This document shows, piece after piece, positions 49,329 to 57,924 of a DNA stretch of 64,000 nucleotides. The translations under genes and the position numbers were made by a program. A model generated the notes under the pieces. It did not search any database. It worked only from the letters and a program-made list of their open reading frames with translations, and was not told the origin of the DNA. The first letter of the stretch is position 1; every line of letters begins with the position of its first letter. Source of the DNA: JACDER01 sp963717765 (GTDB lineage Bacteria; Actinomycetota; Thermoleophilia; Gaiellales; Gaiellaceae); NCBI GenBank assembly GCA_963717765.1, contig CAVQWX010000005.1, positions 292,866 through 356,865 of the forward strand, read 5' to 3'.

Positions 49329-52148
49329 TTGGACGATGTAGCCGGCGCAACGACAGTTCGTGCCTTTCTGATCGCGGACATCCGCGGGTACACGTCCTTC
49401 ACGCGCGAACGAGGAGACGAGGAGGCTGCGCGTTTGACGGCCCGCTTTGCCCAGCTGACGCGAGAGGTCGTCGGCGCCGGCGGCGGAAGGACGGTCGAGC
49501 TACGGGGTGACGAGGCGCTGTGCGTGTTCGACTCTCCCCGCCAGGCACTTCGCGCGTCCGTCGCCCTGCAGCAACGCTTCGCCGACGCGATCCGGGAGGA
49601 CCCCTCGTTGCCGATGCGGGTGGGGATCGGGCTCGAGGCGGGAGAAGCGGTGGAGGCCGAGGACGGCTTCCGCGGCGGCGCGCTGAACCTCGCGGCCAGG
49701 CTCTGCTCGCTCGCGCGCGCCGGCGATGTGCTGGCGGGAGACGGCATCGTGTTGATGGCCGGCCAGGTGGACGGCCTCGGATACGCCGATGGCGGCCGAG
49801 TGCGCGTCAAGGGCTTTGCGGATCCCGTCCGCGTCAACCGCCTGGAGTTCGAGCTCGACCTTCCCCCTGCCGCGTCTGAACAGCGTCCGCGCCGACGGTC
49901 GCGCACGGTCGCCATCGCCGCGGGGGCTGCGCTCCTGCTCGTCGGTGCAGGCGTGGCTGCATTCCTGGTGCTCGGCGGCTCCGGCGAGCAGTCGGGGGTC
50001 GCCGGCGACTCGGCGGCGTTGCTCGACGCCGACGACGGCCACGTGCAGACCGAGGTCGCAGTCGGGGCGACGCCGATCGACGTGGTCTCGGATGCCTCGG
50101 CGGCGTGGACGCTCGATGGTGATGCCCAGACGATCTCCCGCGTCTCGCCGGAGGGTGGCCGGGCACTCACGAAGGCTCCGGGAGTCACGGCGACCGCGCT
50201 CTCACTCGGCAACGGGGAGCTCTGGGCGACGTACGTGGAGCGCAACAGCGCGGGTACGCGCGTGGGAGTCGCGGCCCTCGACCCGTCGACGCTCACTGAG
50301 CACCGCCGTCGCGCGCTGGCGGGGATCGGCCCAGATTTCCTGGACAACCCCCCGGTCCTCTACGCCGACGGCGCCGTCTGGGTCGGCGGGCCGGACGATC
50401 GTCTTCGAAAACTGGATCCGCTCACCCTCCAGGTCCGGAAGACCGTCCGGCTCGGAACGGCGGCGGGCTCTCTGGCTGCCGGGCTCGGGTCGATCTGGGC
50501 CAGCGTCGCTCGAGGTGTGCGGCGCATCGACCCCGTGACGCTGGAAGTAACGCAGCGGATCCCGCTCGCCACGCCGGAGGTGGGGACGATCGCGGTTGGA
50601 GCCTCGTCGGTGTGGGTGGGCGATCCGCTTTCCGGGACGGTCTGGCGGATCCAACCGGGGCCTCCCCTGCAAACACACACGGTGACTCCGGGCCTTTCGG
50701 CCAGCGGGCTCTCATTCGGGGACGGAGCGCTCTGGGTCGCGAGTGCCGTGGACGGCAAGGTCTTTCGTATCGATGCGGAGACGGAGGCCGTCCGGAGCTT
50801 CGAGCTAGGGAACGCGCCGGTGGACGTCTCCGTGTCGCCGGCGGGCGTCTGGGCCGCGGTAACGGCGGGTGGTGGGCGAACCATCGAAGCGACGCCGACG
50901 GTCGCAGGCCTGGAGACACTCCCCGCCGGAACATGCGACACGGCCGTCCACGGTGGAACGGGGCAGCCCGACTTCCTGATCGTCTCGGACCTCCCTTTGC
51001 AGCACTTCGACGCTCCCGTGACGCTCGCGATGGTGCAGGCGATCGAGTTCGTCCTCAGGAGACGCGGCTTTCGCGCCGGTCCGTATGACGTCGCGTTCCA
51101 GTCGTGCGACGACGCAACCGTGCCGGCCGCCTCGTTCACGGACGAGAAGTGCGCCGCTAACGCGAAGCGCTACGCCGCAACCACGTCCGTGATCGCGGTA
51201 ATCGGTCCGTACAACTCCGGCTGCGCGACGGCCGAGATTCCGATCGCAAACCGCGCCACGCCCGGCCCGTTGCCGATCGTCTCCGCGACGGCGTCATACG
51301 TCGGGCTCACGAGGAGCGCACCTGGGGTCTCGCCGGGCGATCCCGAGCGTCTCTACCCCACCGGCGTACGGAACTTCGTGCGTGTCTACCCAGCCGACGA
51401 CATCCAGGGCGCGGCCGGCGCCATCCTGGCCAAGAAGCTAGGCGTACGGCATGCCTACGTGTTCCTGGACGACCCCCAGGAGGGCTACGCCGGCTCGCTC
51501 GCCCCGGCGTTCGCGACCGGTGCCAGCCGGCTCGGGCTGGAAGTGACAGGACCGGCATCGCCCCGGCCACGCGACGGCTTCCGGGCACTCGCGCGCCGCC
51601 TGCGCGAGGAAGGCGTCGACGGTGTATACGTCGCGGGCGTGAGCGACGACCGGACCGCCGAGTTCATCCGCGCGATGCGTCACGGGCTGGGGCCGCGCGT
51701 CGTCATGATCGCGCCCGACGCGTTCCTCCCGGCCGCTGCACAGGTGAACAACGTCGGACCGGAGGCAGCCGGCATGTATGTCAGCGGCGCCGTCGTCACC
51801 CGACCCGAAGAACAGCTGCCTCCCGCAGGAAAACGGTTCGTCAGAGAGCTCCGTGCGACGCAGCGCGGGCGGAGCATCGATTTCTTCGCCCCGTACGCGG
51901 CCCAGGCAACCGAGGTCCTGCTTGATGCGATCGCACGTTCGGACGGCTCGCGCGCTTCGGTCGCACGCGAACTGTTCCGTGTTCGAATCTCGGATGGGAT
52001 CGTCGGCCGCGTAGCCTTCGATCGGAACGGCGACCCGACCAACAACCTCATTCCGATCTTTCGCGTCCCGAAAAGCGCACCCGAAGCCCTCTTCCCGGAC
52101 GACCCCGTCGACAGGGTCATTCCTACGCCGGTACGGCTCGTGCGCTGA
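49329..52148 (+). CDS. Receptor-like class III cyclase with propeller and ligand-binding domains
   Basis: A 939-residue single-pass protein. Residues 8-175 are a class III cyclase domain: metal ligands Asp17 (LIADIRGYTSF) and Asp61 (ELRGDEALCVF), plus Asn120 and Arg124 in LNLAARL, so catalytic residues are kept. A basic segment (PRRRSRTV) leads to one membrane helix (about 194-215). Outside, about 225-560 is a beta-propeller of repeated GxLWV/GAVWVGG units. About 575-930 is a type I periplasmic-binding (Leu/Ile/Val) domain with AVIGPYNSGC and ADDIQGAAGAILAKKLG. TTG at 49329. It would read an outside ligand and set cytosolic cyclic nucleotide. Confidence 0.8.
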   Translation: MDDVAGATTVRAFLIADIRGYTSFTRERGDEEAARLTARFAQLTREVVGAGGGRTVELRGDEALCVFDSPRQALRASVALQQRFADAIREDPSLPMRVGIGLEAGEAVEAEDGFRGGALNLAARLCSLARAGDVLAGDGIVLMAGQVDGLGYADGGRVRVKGFADPVRVNRLEFELDLPPAASEQRPRRRSRTVAIAAGAALLLVGAGVAAFLVLGGSGEQSGVAGDSAALLDADDGHVQTEVAVGATPIDVVSDASAAWTLDGDAQTISRVSPEGGRALTKAPGVTATALSLGNGELWATYVERNSAGTRVGVAALDPSTLTEHRRRALAGIGPDFLDNPPVLYADGAVWVGGPDDRLRKLDPLTLQVRKTVRLGTAAGSLAAGLGSIWASVARGVRRIDPVTLEVTQRIPLATPEVGTIAVGASSVWVGDPLSGTVWRIQPGPPLQTHTVTPGLSASGLSFGDGALWVASAVDGKVFRIDAETEAVRSFELGNAPVDVSVSPAGVWAAVTAGGGRTIEATPTVAGLETLPAGTCDTAVHGGTGQPDFLIVSDLPLQHFDAPVTLAMVQAIEFVLRRRGFRAGPYDVAFQSCDDATVPAASFTDEKCAANAKRYAATTSVIAVIGPYNSGCATAEIPIANRATPGPLPIVSATASYVGLTRSAPGVSPGDPERLYPTGVRNFVRVYPADDIQGAAGAILAKKLGVRHAYVFLDDPQEGYAGSLAPAFATGASRLGLEVTGPASPRPRDGFRALARRLREEGVDGVYVAGVSDDRTAEFIRAMRHGLGPRVVMIAPDAFLPAAAQVNNVGPEAAGMYVSGAVVTRPEEQLPPAGKRFVRELRATQRGRSIDFFAPYAAQATEVLLDAIARSDGSRASVARELFRVRISDGIVGRVAFDRNGDPTNNLIPIFRVPKSAPEALFPDDPVDRVIPTPVRLVR

Positions 52149-52151
52149 CGC

Positions 52152-52691
52152 CTATCCGACTCGACTCAGGTGGGCCGTCAGAGCACGATCGACAGCGGCC
52201 TCGCCGACGGCACCCCGCGCCAGCGAGAGGAGCGCGACCGAGCTCGCCGCCTCCCGAAAGGCCTCCCGGGCGCGGGTCAGCACGCCGTCGCCGAGGAGAG
52301 CCGCGCTCGCGGCCCAGGCGGGACCGTCGTCGCTCCGACCCTCCGCGCGCACCTGCGCGCAGATCGAGATCAGCTCGGCGAGATCCGCGACCGCGTCGAC
52401 GACGTGATGGTCCGCGATGCGGACGAGCCCGTGCGCGTACAGGTAGTCGCCGAGAAGCAGCGCGGTGTCCCCGTCCTCCGGCGCAAACAGGCGCGACGTC
52501 CCGTAGTGGAGCAGGTAGCCCTCGTAGATCGTCTCGAGCCCCAGCCGGTACTCCTCCCGAGCGAGCGCCGAGAAGATCGGCTCGCGCTCCTGCAGCTCGA
52601 CCGGTCGCAGCGCCGCCTCCCAGAGCGGGCTCTCACGCGCGGCGCCGGTGCCGATCGCGTCCCAGAGGTCAACGGTCGAGAAAGTCGCCAA
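52152..52691 (-). CDS. Hypothetical protein with prenyl-synthase-like helices
   Basis: A 179-residue, all-helical protein of unknown function. The stretch ALLLGDYLYAHGLVRIADHHVVDAVADLAELI resembles the GDYL-x-A-x-A helix of polyprenyl synthases, but neither DDxxD motif is present, so it is not an active synthase of that type. TTG at 52691 is the first in-frame start before the family-like part; it overlaps the end of hemL by 23 bp. Last gene of the hem operon, ending 3 bp from the convergent cyclase. Confidence 0.5.
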   Translation of the reverse strand: MATFSTVDLWDAIGTGAARESPLWEAALRPVELQEREPIFSALAREEYRLGLETIYEGYLLHYGTSRLFAPEDGDTALLLGDYLYAHGLVRIADHHVVDAVADLAELISICAQVRAEGRSDDGPAWAASAALLGDGVLTRAREAFREAASSVALLSLARGAVGEAAVDRALTAHLSRVG

Positions 52692-53931
52692 CGGCCTCGA
52701 CGGTGCGGTCGACGTCCTCGTCCGTGTGGGCGAGGGAGAGGAACAGCGCTTCGAACTGGGACGGAGCGACATAGATCCCGCGCTCGAGCAGGTGGCGGAA
52801 GAGCGCGCCGTAGCGTTCGGCGTCTGCCTCGCGCGCCTCGTCGTAGTTGCGCACGGGCTCGTCGCACAGGAAGAGCGTGAGCATCGCGCCGACGCGCTGG
52901 ACCCGGCCGAACGGGCGCAGTCCGTCCTCCAGCCGCTCCCCCAACCGCTCGAGCTCGTCGTAGACGCTCGCGTCACGCAGGCGCCGGAGCACTGACAGGC
53001 CGGCCGCCGTCGCGAGCGGATTGCCGGAGAGCGTCCCTGCCTGGTAGACATCGCCGGCCGGCGCGAGGCGACTCATGATCTCGGCACGCCCGCCGAACGC
53101 GGCAAGAGGCAGCCCTCCGCCGACGATCTTGCCCAGGATGGTGAGATCGGGACGGATCCCGAACCGTTCCTGGGCGCCGCCGCGGCCCACCCGGAAGCCG
53201 GTGATGACCTCATCGAAGACGAGGAGCGCGCCGGAAGCGTCGCAGAGCGCGCGCAGCGCCTCCAGGAAGCCCGGCTCGGGCGGAACGACGCCCATGTTCC
53301 CCGCAACGGGCTCCACGAGAATGCAGGCGAGACCCTCGCCGTAGCGCTCGACCGCGGAGGCCGCTGCCACGAGGTCGTTGTAGGGCGCGACGACAGTGTC
53401 CGCCGTAACGCCGGTGGGGACGCCGGGGCTGGAGGGGATTCCGAGTGTGGCGACACCGGAGCCCGCGTCCGCCAGCAGCGAATCGACGTGGCCGTGGTAG
53501 TTGCCGGCGAAGCGGAGGATGCGGTCCCGGTGCGTGAAGGCGCGAGCGAGGCGGATGGCGCTCATCGACGCCTCTGTACCGGAGGAGACGAGGCGCACCT
53601 GCTCGACGGAGGGGACGGCGTCCACGATCTCCTCGGCGAGCTCGACCTCGGCCTCGGTGGGGGCGCCGAAGCTCGTGCCGCGCTGTGCCGCCTCGACGAC
53701 CGCCTCCAGCGTCTCCGGATCGGCATGACCGAAGATCAGCGGCCCCCAGGACATGACCCAGTCCAGGTACCGGGCGCCGTCGACGTCCGTGAGGTACGCG
53801 CCGTCGCCCGAGCGGAAGAAGACCGGCTCGTCCAGCCCGACGGAGCGCATCGCCCGCACTGGTGAGTTCACTCCGCCGGGGATGAGCTCGGTGGCGCGCC
53901 GGAACAGCTCGCTCCGCGTGCTCAGAGCCAC
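52669..53931 (-). CDS. hemL: Glutamate-1-semialdehyde 2,1-aminomutase
   Basis: A 420-residue class III PLP aminomutase that makes 5-aminolevulinate. It has VNSPVRAMRSVG, VSSGTEASMSAIRLAR, AGNYHGHVD and ALLVFDEVITGFRVG. The catalytic lysine is in ILGKIVGGGLPLAAFGG. GTG at 53931. The 3' end of hemB runs into its first codons. Together with hemB it supplies tetrapyrrole precursors. Confidence 0.94.
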   Translation of the reverse strand: MALSTRSELFRRATELIPGGVNSPVRAMRSVGLDEPVFFRSGDGAYLTDVDGARYLDWVMSWGPLIFGHADPETLEAVVEAAQRGTSFGAPTEAEVELAEEIVDAVPSVEQVRLVSSGTEASMSAIRLARAFTHRDRILRFAGNYHGHVDSLLADAGSGVATLGIPSSPGVPTGVTADTVVAPYNDLVAAASAVERYGEGLACILVEPVAGNMGVVPPEPGFLEALRALCDASGALLVFDEVITGFRVGRGGAQERFGIRPDLTILGKIVGGGLPLAAFGGRAEIMSRLAPAGDVYQAGTLSGNPLATAAGLSVLRRLRDASVYDELERLGERLEDGLRPFGRVQRVGAMLTLFLCDEPVRNYDEAREADAERYGALFRHLLERGIYVAPSQFEALFLSLAHTDEDVDRTVEAVGDFLDR

Positions 53932-54887
53932 TGCGCCAGATCCTTCGTCCAGTAGGAGACGACGAAGTCGGCGCCCGCGCGCCTGATCGCGGTCAACGAC
54001 TCACGTGGCGGCCTGCCGCTCGTCCAGCCAGCCCCGCTCGGCGGCGGCCTTGACCATCGCGTACTCGCCGGAGACGTTGTACGCGGCGATCGGCAGGTCG
54101 AATCGCTCGCGCGCCGCCCGGATGACGTCGAGGTACGGCAGCGCCGGCTTGACCATCAGCGCGTCGGCTCCTTCGGAGACGTCCTGCTCGAGCTCGCGCA
54201 TCGCCTCGCGGGCGTTCGCGGGATCCATCTGGTAGCCGCGACGGTCTCCGAAGGCCGGGGTCGAGTCGACCGCCTCGCGAAACGGGCCGTAGAACGCGGA
54301 CGCGTATTTCGCCGCATACGAGACGATCGGCGTCTGGTCGAAGCCGGCATCCGCGAGGGCCGAGCGAATCGCTCCGACGCGGCCGTCCATCATGTCGCTC
54401 GGGCACACGACATCCGCTCCGGCCTCGACGTGGCTGACCGCTGTTCCCGCGATCAGCTCGAGACGTCTCGTCGTTCGAGACCTCTCCGTCCCGGATCACG
54501 CCGCAATGGCCGGTGCGACGTGTACTCGCACAGGCACACGTCGGTGAGCAGAAGCAGGTCCGGGTGCGCATCCCGCAAGGCGCGCAAGGCGAGCTGGACG
54601 ATGCCGTCGTCCTCGTAGGCCCCGGAGCCCTCCTCGTCCTTGTCCTCCGGGATGCCGAAGAGCAGGACGGCGCGAACGCCGAGTCTCACGAGCTCGTCGG
54701 CTTCGCGGGCGAGGTCCTCGATCGAGAAGCGGCCCATCGCCGGAAGCTCGGGATTCGCCTGCGAGGACGGCCCCACGAACAGCGGCATGACGAAGTCGTC
54801 CAGGTCGAGGCGCGTCTCGCGGACAAGAGAGCGCAACCGGTCGGTTCGGCGGAGGCGGCGGAGCCGCGTGGTCGGGAAGGTGCTCAC
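53922..54887 (-). pseudogene. hemB: Porphobilinogen synthase, frameshifted as assembled
   Basis: 5-Aminolevulinate dehydratase in pieces. The N-terminal part (RLRRTDRLRSLVRETRL, MPLFVGPSS, TDVCLCEYTSH) is normal. An extra base near 54520 moves it to GHCGVIRDGEVSND, a second near 54465 to VCPSDMMDGRVGAIR, PIVSYAAKYASAFYGPFREA (Schiff-base Lys), ADALMVKPALPYLD and AYNVSGEYAMVKAAAERGW. A third, near 54005, moves it to ESLTAIRRAGADFVVSYW and the stop. All three are single added bases. Corrected length is about 320 residues. An essential gene, so sequence error is likely. Confidence 0.88.
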
Positions 54888-54896
54888 GCCTAAAGG

Positions 54897-56225
54897 CTAC
54901 GCCAGAAGGCGCCGTGCAGCCGCGCGCGCGAGCAGCCCGTAGGCCACGCCGAGCCCGACGAGCCAGAGCGCCTCCCGCCCGACCGTCGACCACGGGCTCG
55001 AGTCGAAGAGGGCCGCCTGGAAGAAGCGAGCGGCATGCGAAAAGGGAAACGCCTCGCTGATCCAGGCGGCTGCCGGGACGACTTCCCTGGGAACGAGACC
55101 GAGAAAGACGATCGGCAGGACGACGAGGAGCGCGACGAGCGACGCCGTCCGCGCCTCGCGCGCGAGCCCGCCCAGGAGCGCTCCCAGCGCGCCCAGGCTC
55201 GCGCCCGCCAGCGCGATCCCGGCGAAGAGGAGCGGCAGCCGCTCCCACGGCTCGCCGCCTTCGATCCCTCCCGCTTGGATGACGATCCCGAAGACGAGCG
55301 CGATCCCGGCGCCGAGCGCGAGCGCGACGAGTGCCGCGAGCGCGACCTTCGCCCACACGAGCTGCCCGAAGGACACGAGGCCGCGCACAAGCCGCCCGAT
55401 CACGTTCTCGTCCCGCTCGGACGCCAGCGCGGTCGCGGCGAGCAGCAGGGCCAGGAACGCGATCGTCACGGCCAGGGCGTAGGCCTGCACCTGCGCCGAC
55501 AGCGCCCAGGTGCGCCCCTGCTCGGAGAGCTGCCGGAACACGATGGGATTCGCGGTGGCGCGCATGGCCGCACCGGTCTCGGCCAGCGCGAGGCGCGCGT
55601 CGTGGACGAAGTCCAGCACCCGGTCGCGCTCCGGGCTCTGGGGCAGCTTCTCGAGCAGCTTGGCCGAGCGGTCGAGCCCGAGGACGTCGATGTCGCGGCC
55701 GAGGAACGTGATGGTCGCGCCGTGCTTGAGCGCGTCCACGTACCCGAGGTTCGTCTGGATGAAGGCGCCCTGGAGCTGGCGGTTGAGCTGGTACACGAGC
55801 GCCTGGATCTGCTGCGTCACCCGCGAGCCGATCGTCCCACGGCTCGTCCGCACGTCGAGTGAGGGGCTCTTGAGCATGCCGCGCAGATCCGAGAGGAAGG
55901 TCGGTGGGATGGTGATCGTGGCGACGATCTCGCCGTTTCGGAGCTCGCGCGCCGCCTCGGAGCGGGAAAGCCGGACGAGCTTGACATTCCGGCTGACGCG
56001 CCGGATAGTCGCGTCCACGTCGAAGCGCTGGCCGGCAAGAGTGATCGTGTGCGGCAGCCCGGCCTCGTCCACCAGTGCGACGCGCGGCTTCGAGCTCGCG
56101 TACCCGGCGACGAGCCCGACGAGGAGGGCGACCACGATCGGGTAGGCGACGAGCGTCCCCAGCAGCACGGGCGCGCGACGCAGCACGAGCAGGTCCTTGC
56201 GGACGACGAGGGCGACGGCCTTCAT
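54897..56225 (-). CDS. ABC-2-type transporter permease
   Basis: A 442-residue ABC-2 permease with a first membrane helix (LLGTLVAYPIVVALLVGLVAGY), a large extracytoplasmic domain of about 230 residues and five further helices in the C-terminal half, ending AARRLLA. The extended first loop is typical of the YhgE/ABC-2 export group. ATG at 56225 overlaps the ATPase stop (ATGA), so the two form one exporter. It stands 9 bp upstream of hemB; a heme-related cargo is only a guess. Confidence 0.85.
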   Translation of the reverse strand: MKAVALVVRKDLLVLRRAPVLLGTLVAYPIVVALLVGLVAGYASSKPRVALVDEAGLPHTITLAGQRFDVDATIRRVSRNVKLVRLSRSEAARELRNGEIVATITIPPTFLSDLRGMLKSPSLDVRTSRGTIGSRVTQQIQALVYQLNRQLQGAFIQTNLGYVDALKHGATITFLGRDIDVLGLDRSAKLLEKLPQSPERDRVLDFVHDARLALAETGAAMRATANPIVFRQLSEQGRTWALSAQVQAYALAVTIAFLALLLAATALASERDENVIGRLVRGLVSFGQLVWAKVALAALVALALGAGIALVFGIVIQAGGIEGGEPWERLPLLFAGIALAGASLGALGALLGGLAREARTASLVALLVVLPIVFLGLVPREVVPAAAWISEAFPFSHAARFFQAALFDSSPWSTVGREALWLVGLGVAYGLLARAAARRLLA

Positions 56226-56893
56226 ACGAGCGTGCGGGCGAGCTCCGTCCGCTCGTACTCGTCGAGCGGGCCGTCGAAGACGAGGACGCCCTCGAGCAGG
56301 ACGAGAACACGGTCGGCGTGGCCTTCGAGCTCCTCGTGGTTCTGCGTGGCGAACACGACCGCTCCCCCGCGCTGTGTGTGCTGAACGGCGGTCTGCCAGA
56401 GCTTCCGCCGTTGCGGCGGGTCGAGCGACGCGGTGGGCTCGTCCAGGAGCAGGACGTCGGGATTTCCGAGCAGCGAGATCGCCAGGTTCAGCCGCTGGCG
56501 GTTGCCGACGGAGAGGCGGGCACTGGACTGCCGCGCGTCCGGCAGCTCGAACTGGCCGAGCAGGCGGGTGGCGGCCGCCGCCGGCTCGGCTTCTCCTTCG
56601 AGGTCGGCGAACAGCTCCAGGTTCTCGCGCGGGGACAGCCGCCCATAGTGCGCCGGGCGCTGCGGTGTCCAGCCGATGCGTACTCCTGCCCGCCCCTCGA
56701 TAGAGCCCCAGCTCGGCTCTAGCCCTCCCGCGAGCAGTGCGAGGAGCGTGGACTTGCCCGCTCCGTTCGGCCCGAGCAGGGCGACGACCTCGGCCTCGCG
56801 GACCTCCACGGTCGTGGGCTCGAGCGCCGTGTGCTCTCCGAACCGGCGGCCGGCGCCGCGCGCGGCCAGCACCGGACACGTGTCCGCCGTCAC
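56222..56893 (-). CDS. ABC transporter ATP-binding protein
   Basis: A 223-residue ABC ATPase. Walker A is GPNGAGKSTLL near 40. The signature LSVGNRQRL deviates from LSGGQ (V and N), which still functions in some exporters. Walker B is PDVLLLDEPTASLD, and the switch His is in FATQNHEELEGHAD, where the usual H follows the D-loop by the expected spacing. It pairs with the permease directly downstream. GTG at 56893. Confidence 0.88.
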   Translation of the reverse strand: MTADTCPVLAARGAGRRFGEHTALEPTTVEVREAEVVALLGPNGAGKSTLLALLAGGLEPSWGSIEGRAGVRIGWTPQRPAHYGRLSPRENLELFADLEGEAEPAAAATRLLGQFELPDARQSSARLSVGNRQRLNLAISLLGNPDVLLLDEPTASLDPPQRRKLWQTAVQHTQRGGAVVFATQNHEELEGHADRVLVLLEGVLVFDGPLDEYERTELARTLV

Positions 56894-57108
56894 AGCCGGG
56901 AGCGCCGTCCGCGTGCGGTCCTAGAGTTTTTCGAAGTCCGATGCGCTCCAGGAGCCATCCGAGCCATCGTAACGAGGCGGAGAACCCCTACTGGAAGTGG
57001 TCATTCGAGCAGGACGGGGCACTCGCACTCGACCGTCACGACCCGTGGCCTGAACCCCGCGCGCGCCCGAGGGAAGTGGGGTCACAAGCTCCCGCACCCG
57101 TCGCGCTG

Positions 57109-57137
57109 TTGAAAGAGGAGGCCGGACCCGCTACGGT
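57109..57137 (+). promoter_or_regulatory. Leaderless promoter of the LytM-like gene
   Basis: TTGAAA (57109-57114), 17-bp spacer and TACGGT (57132-57137) end 7 nt before the ATG at 57145, so transcription would begin at or next to the A. A hairpin CGGACC-CGCTAC-GGTCCG (57123-57140) covers the -10 box. Confidence 0.65.
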
Positions 57138-57144
57138 CCGACCG

Positions 57145-57924
57145 ATGCGCGCGCGTCCTTCCAGAGAGGCGCGTCTCGAGCGAAAGCGCCGTCTTCAGGC
57201 GCGCCGGAGGGCCAGGGGTGTCGCCTTCGCGGTCATCCTGGGCGCCGTCCTGCTCGTGACCCTTCTCCTGACGGCTTTCGCGTCGTCGGACAAGCGCACG
57301 GTCCAGACGGCCGCGCCCGCGCCGGCGCAGCGGCTCCTTCCGACGGGTCCGCCGAGCCCGCAGGTGATCGCTCTCCAGGGCGCGCTGCGCATCCAGCTCC
57401 CGGTGCCACAGGAGCGGCTGACGGCCATCGGCGTGTACGGGATGGGCGACGCCGCGCTCCAGCTTCGACCGCTCGGCACGAAGGGGAACCAGGGCTTCAT
57501 CACGCGCACGTTCCACCGCGTCTTCGGCGGAGGAGGAGGCCACGGGCCGCGTTACTACTCCCTCGGCGGGGCCAGCCCCGGGAACACCGCGCTCGACGTG
57601 GGCGCCGCCGCCGGGACGGACGTCTACTCCCCGGTGGACGGGAACGTCGTCGGCCTCACGCCGTACGTGATCAACGGGCGCAAGGTTGGCGCGCAGATCG
57701 ACATCCAGCCCCTCGCCGACCCGGCCACGGTCGTGTCGATCACGCAGCTGCGCCCCGACCAGGCGCTCAAGGTCGGCGACACGCTCGCCGCAGCCACGTC
57801 GAGAATCGGCACCGTCGCGGACCTGGCCAAGATCGAGCAGCAGGCGCTCGCCCGCTTCACCACCGACGCGGGGAACGGCGTGACGATCGCCGTGTACCCA
57901 GCGGCAACGCTGTCGATCCCCTGA
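57145..57924 (+). CDS. Membrane-anchored LytM-like (degenerate M23) protein
   Basis: A 259-residue protein with a basic N-terminus (REARLERKRRLQARRRARG), one membrane helix (about 31-52) and a C-terminal domain shaped like M23. It has GGASPGNTALDVGAAAGTDVYSPVDGNVVGL, in which the zinc-ligand His is replaced by Asn, and no HxH end. It is therefore a non-catalytic LytM-type domain, perhaps an activator or scaffold for cell-wall hydrolases. Its stop overlaps the CTG start of the next gene (CTGA). Confidence 0.72.
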   Translation: MRARPSREARLERKRRLQARRRARGVAFAVILGAVLLVTLLLTAFASSDKRTVQTAAPAPAQRLLPTGPPSPQVIALQGALRIQLPVPQERLTAIGVYGMGDAALQLRPLGTKGNQGFITRTFHRVFGGGGGHGPRYYSLGGASPGNTALDVGAAAGTDVYSPVDGNVVGLTPYVINGRKVGAQIDIQPLADPATVVSITQLRPDQALKVGDTLAAATSRIGTVADLAKIEQQALARFTTDAGNGVTIAVYPAATLSIP

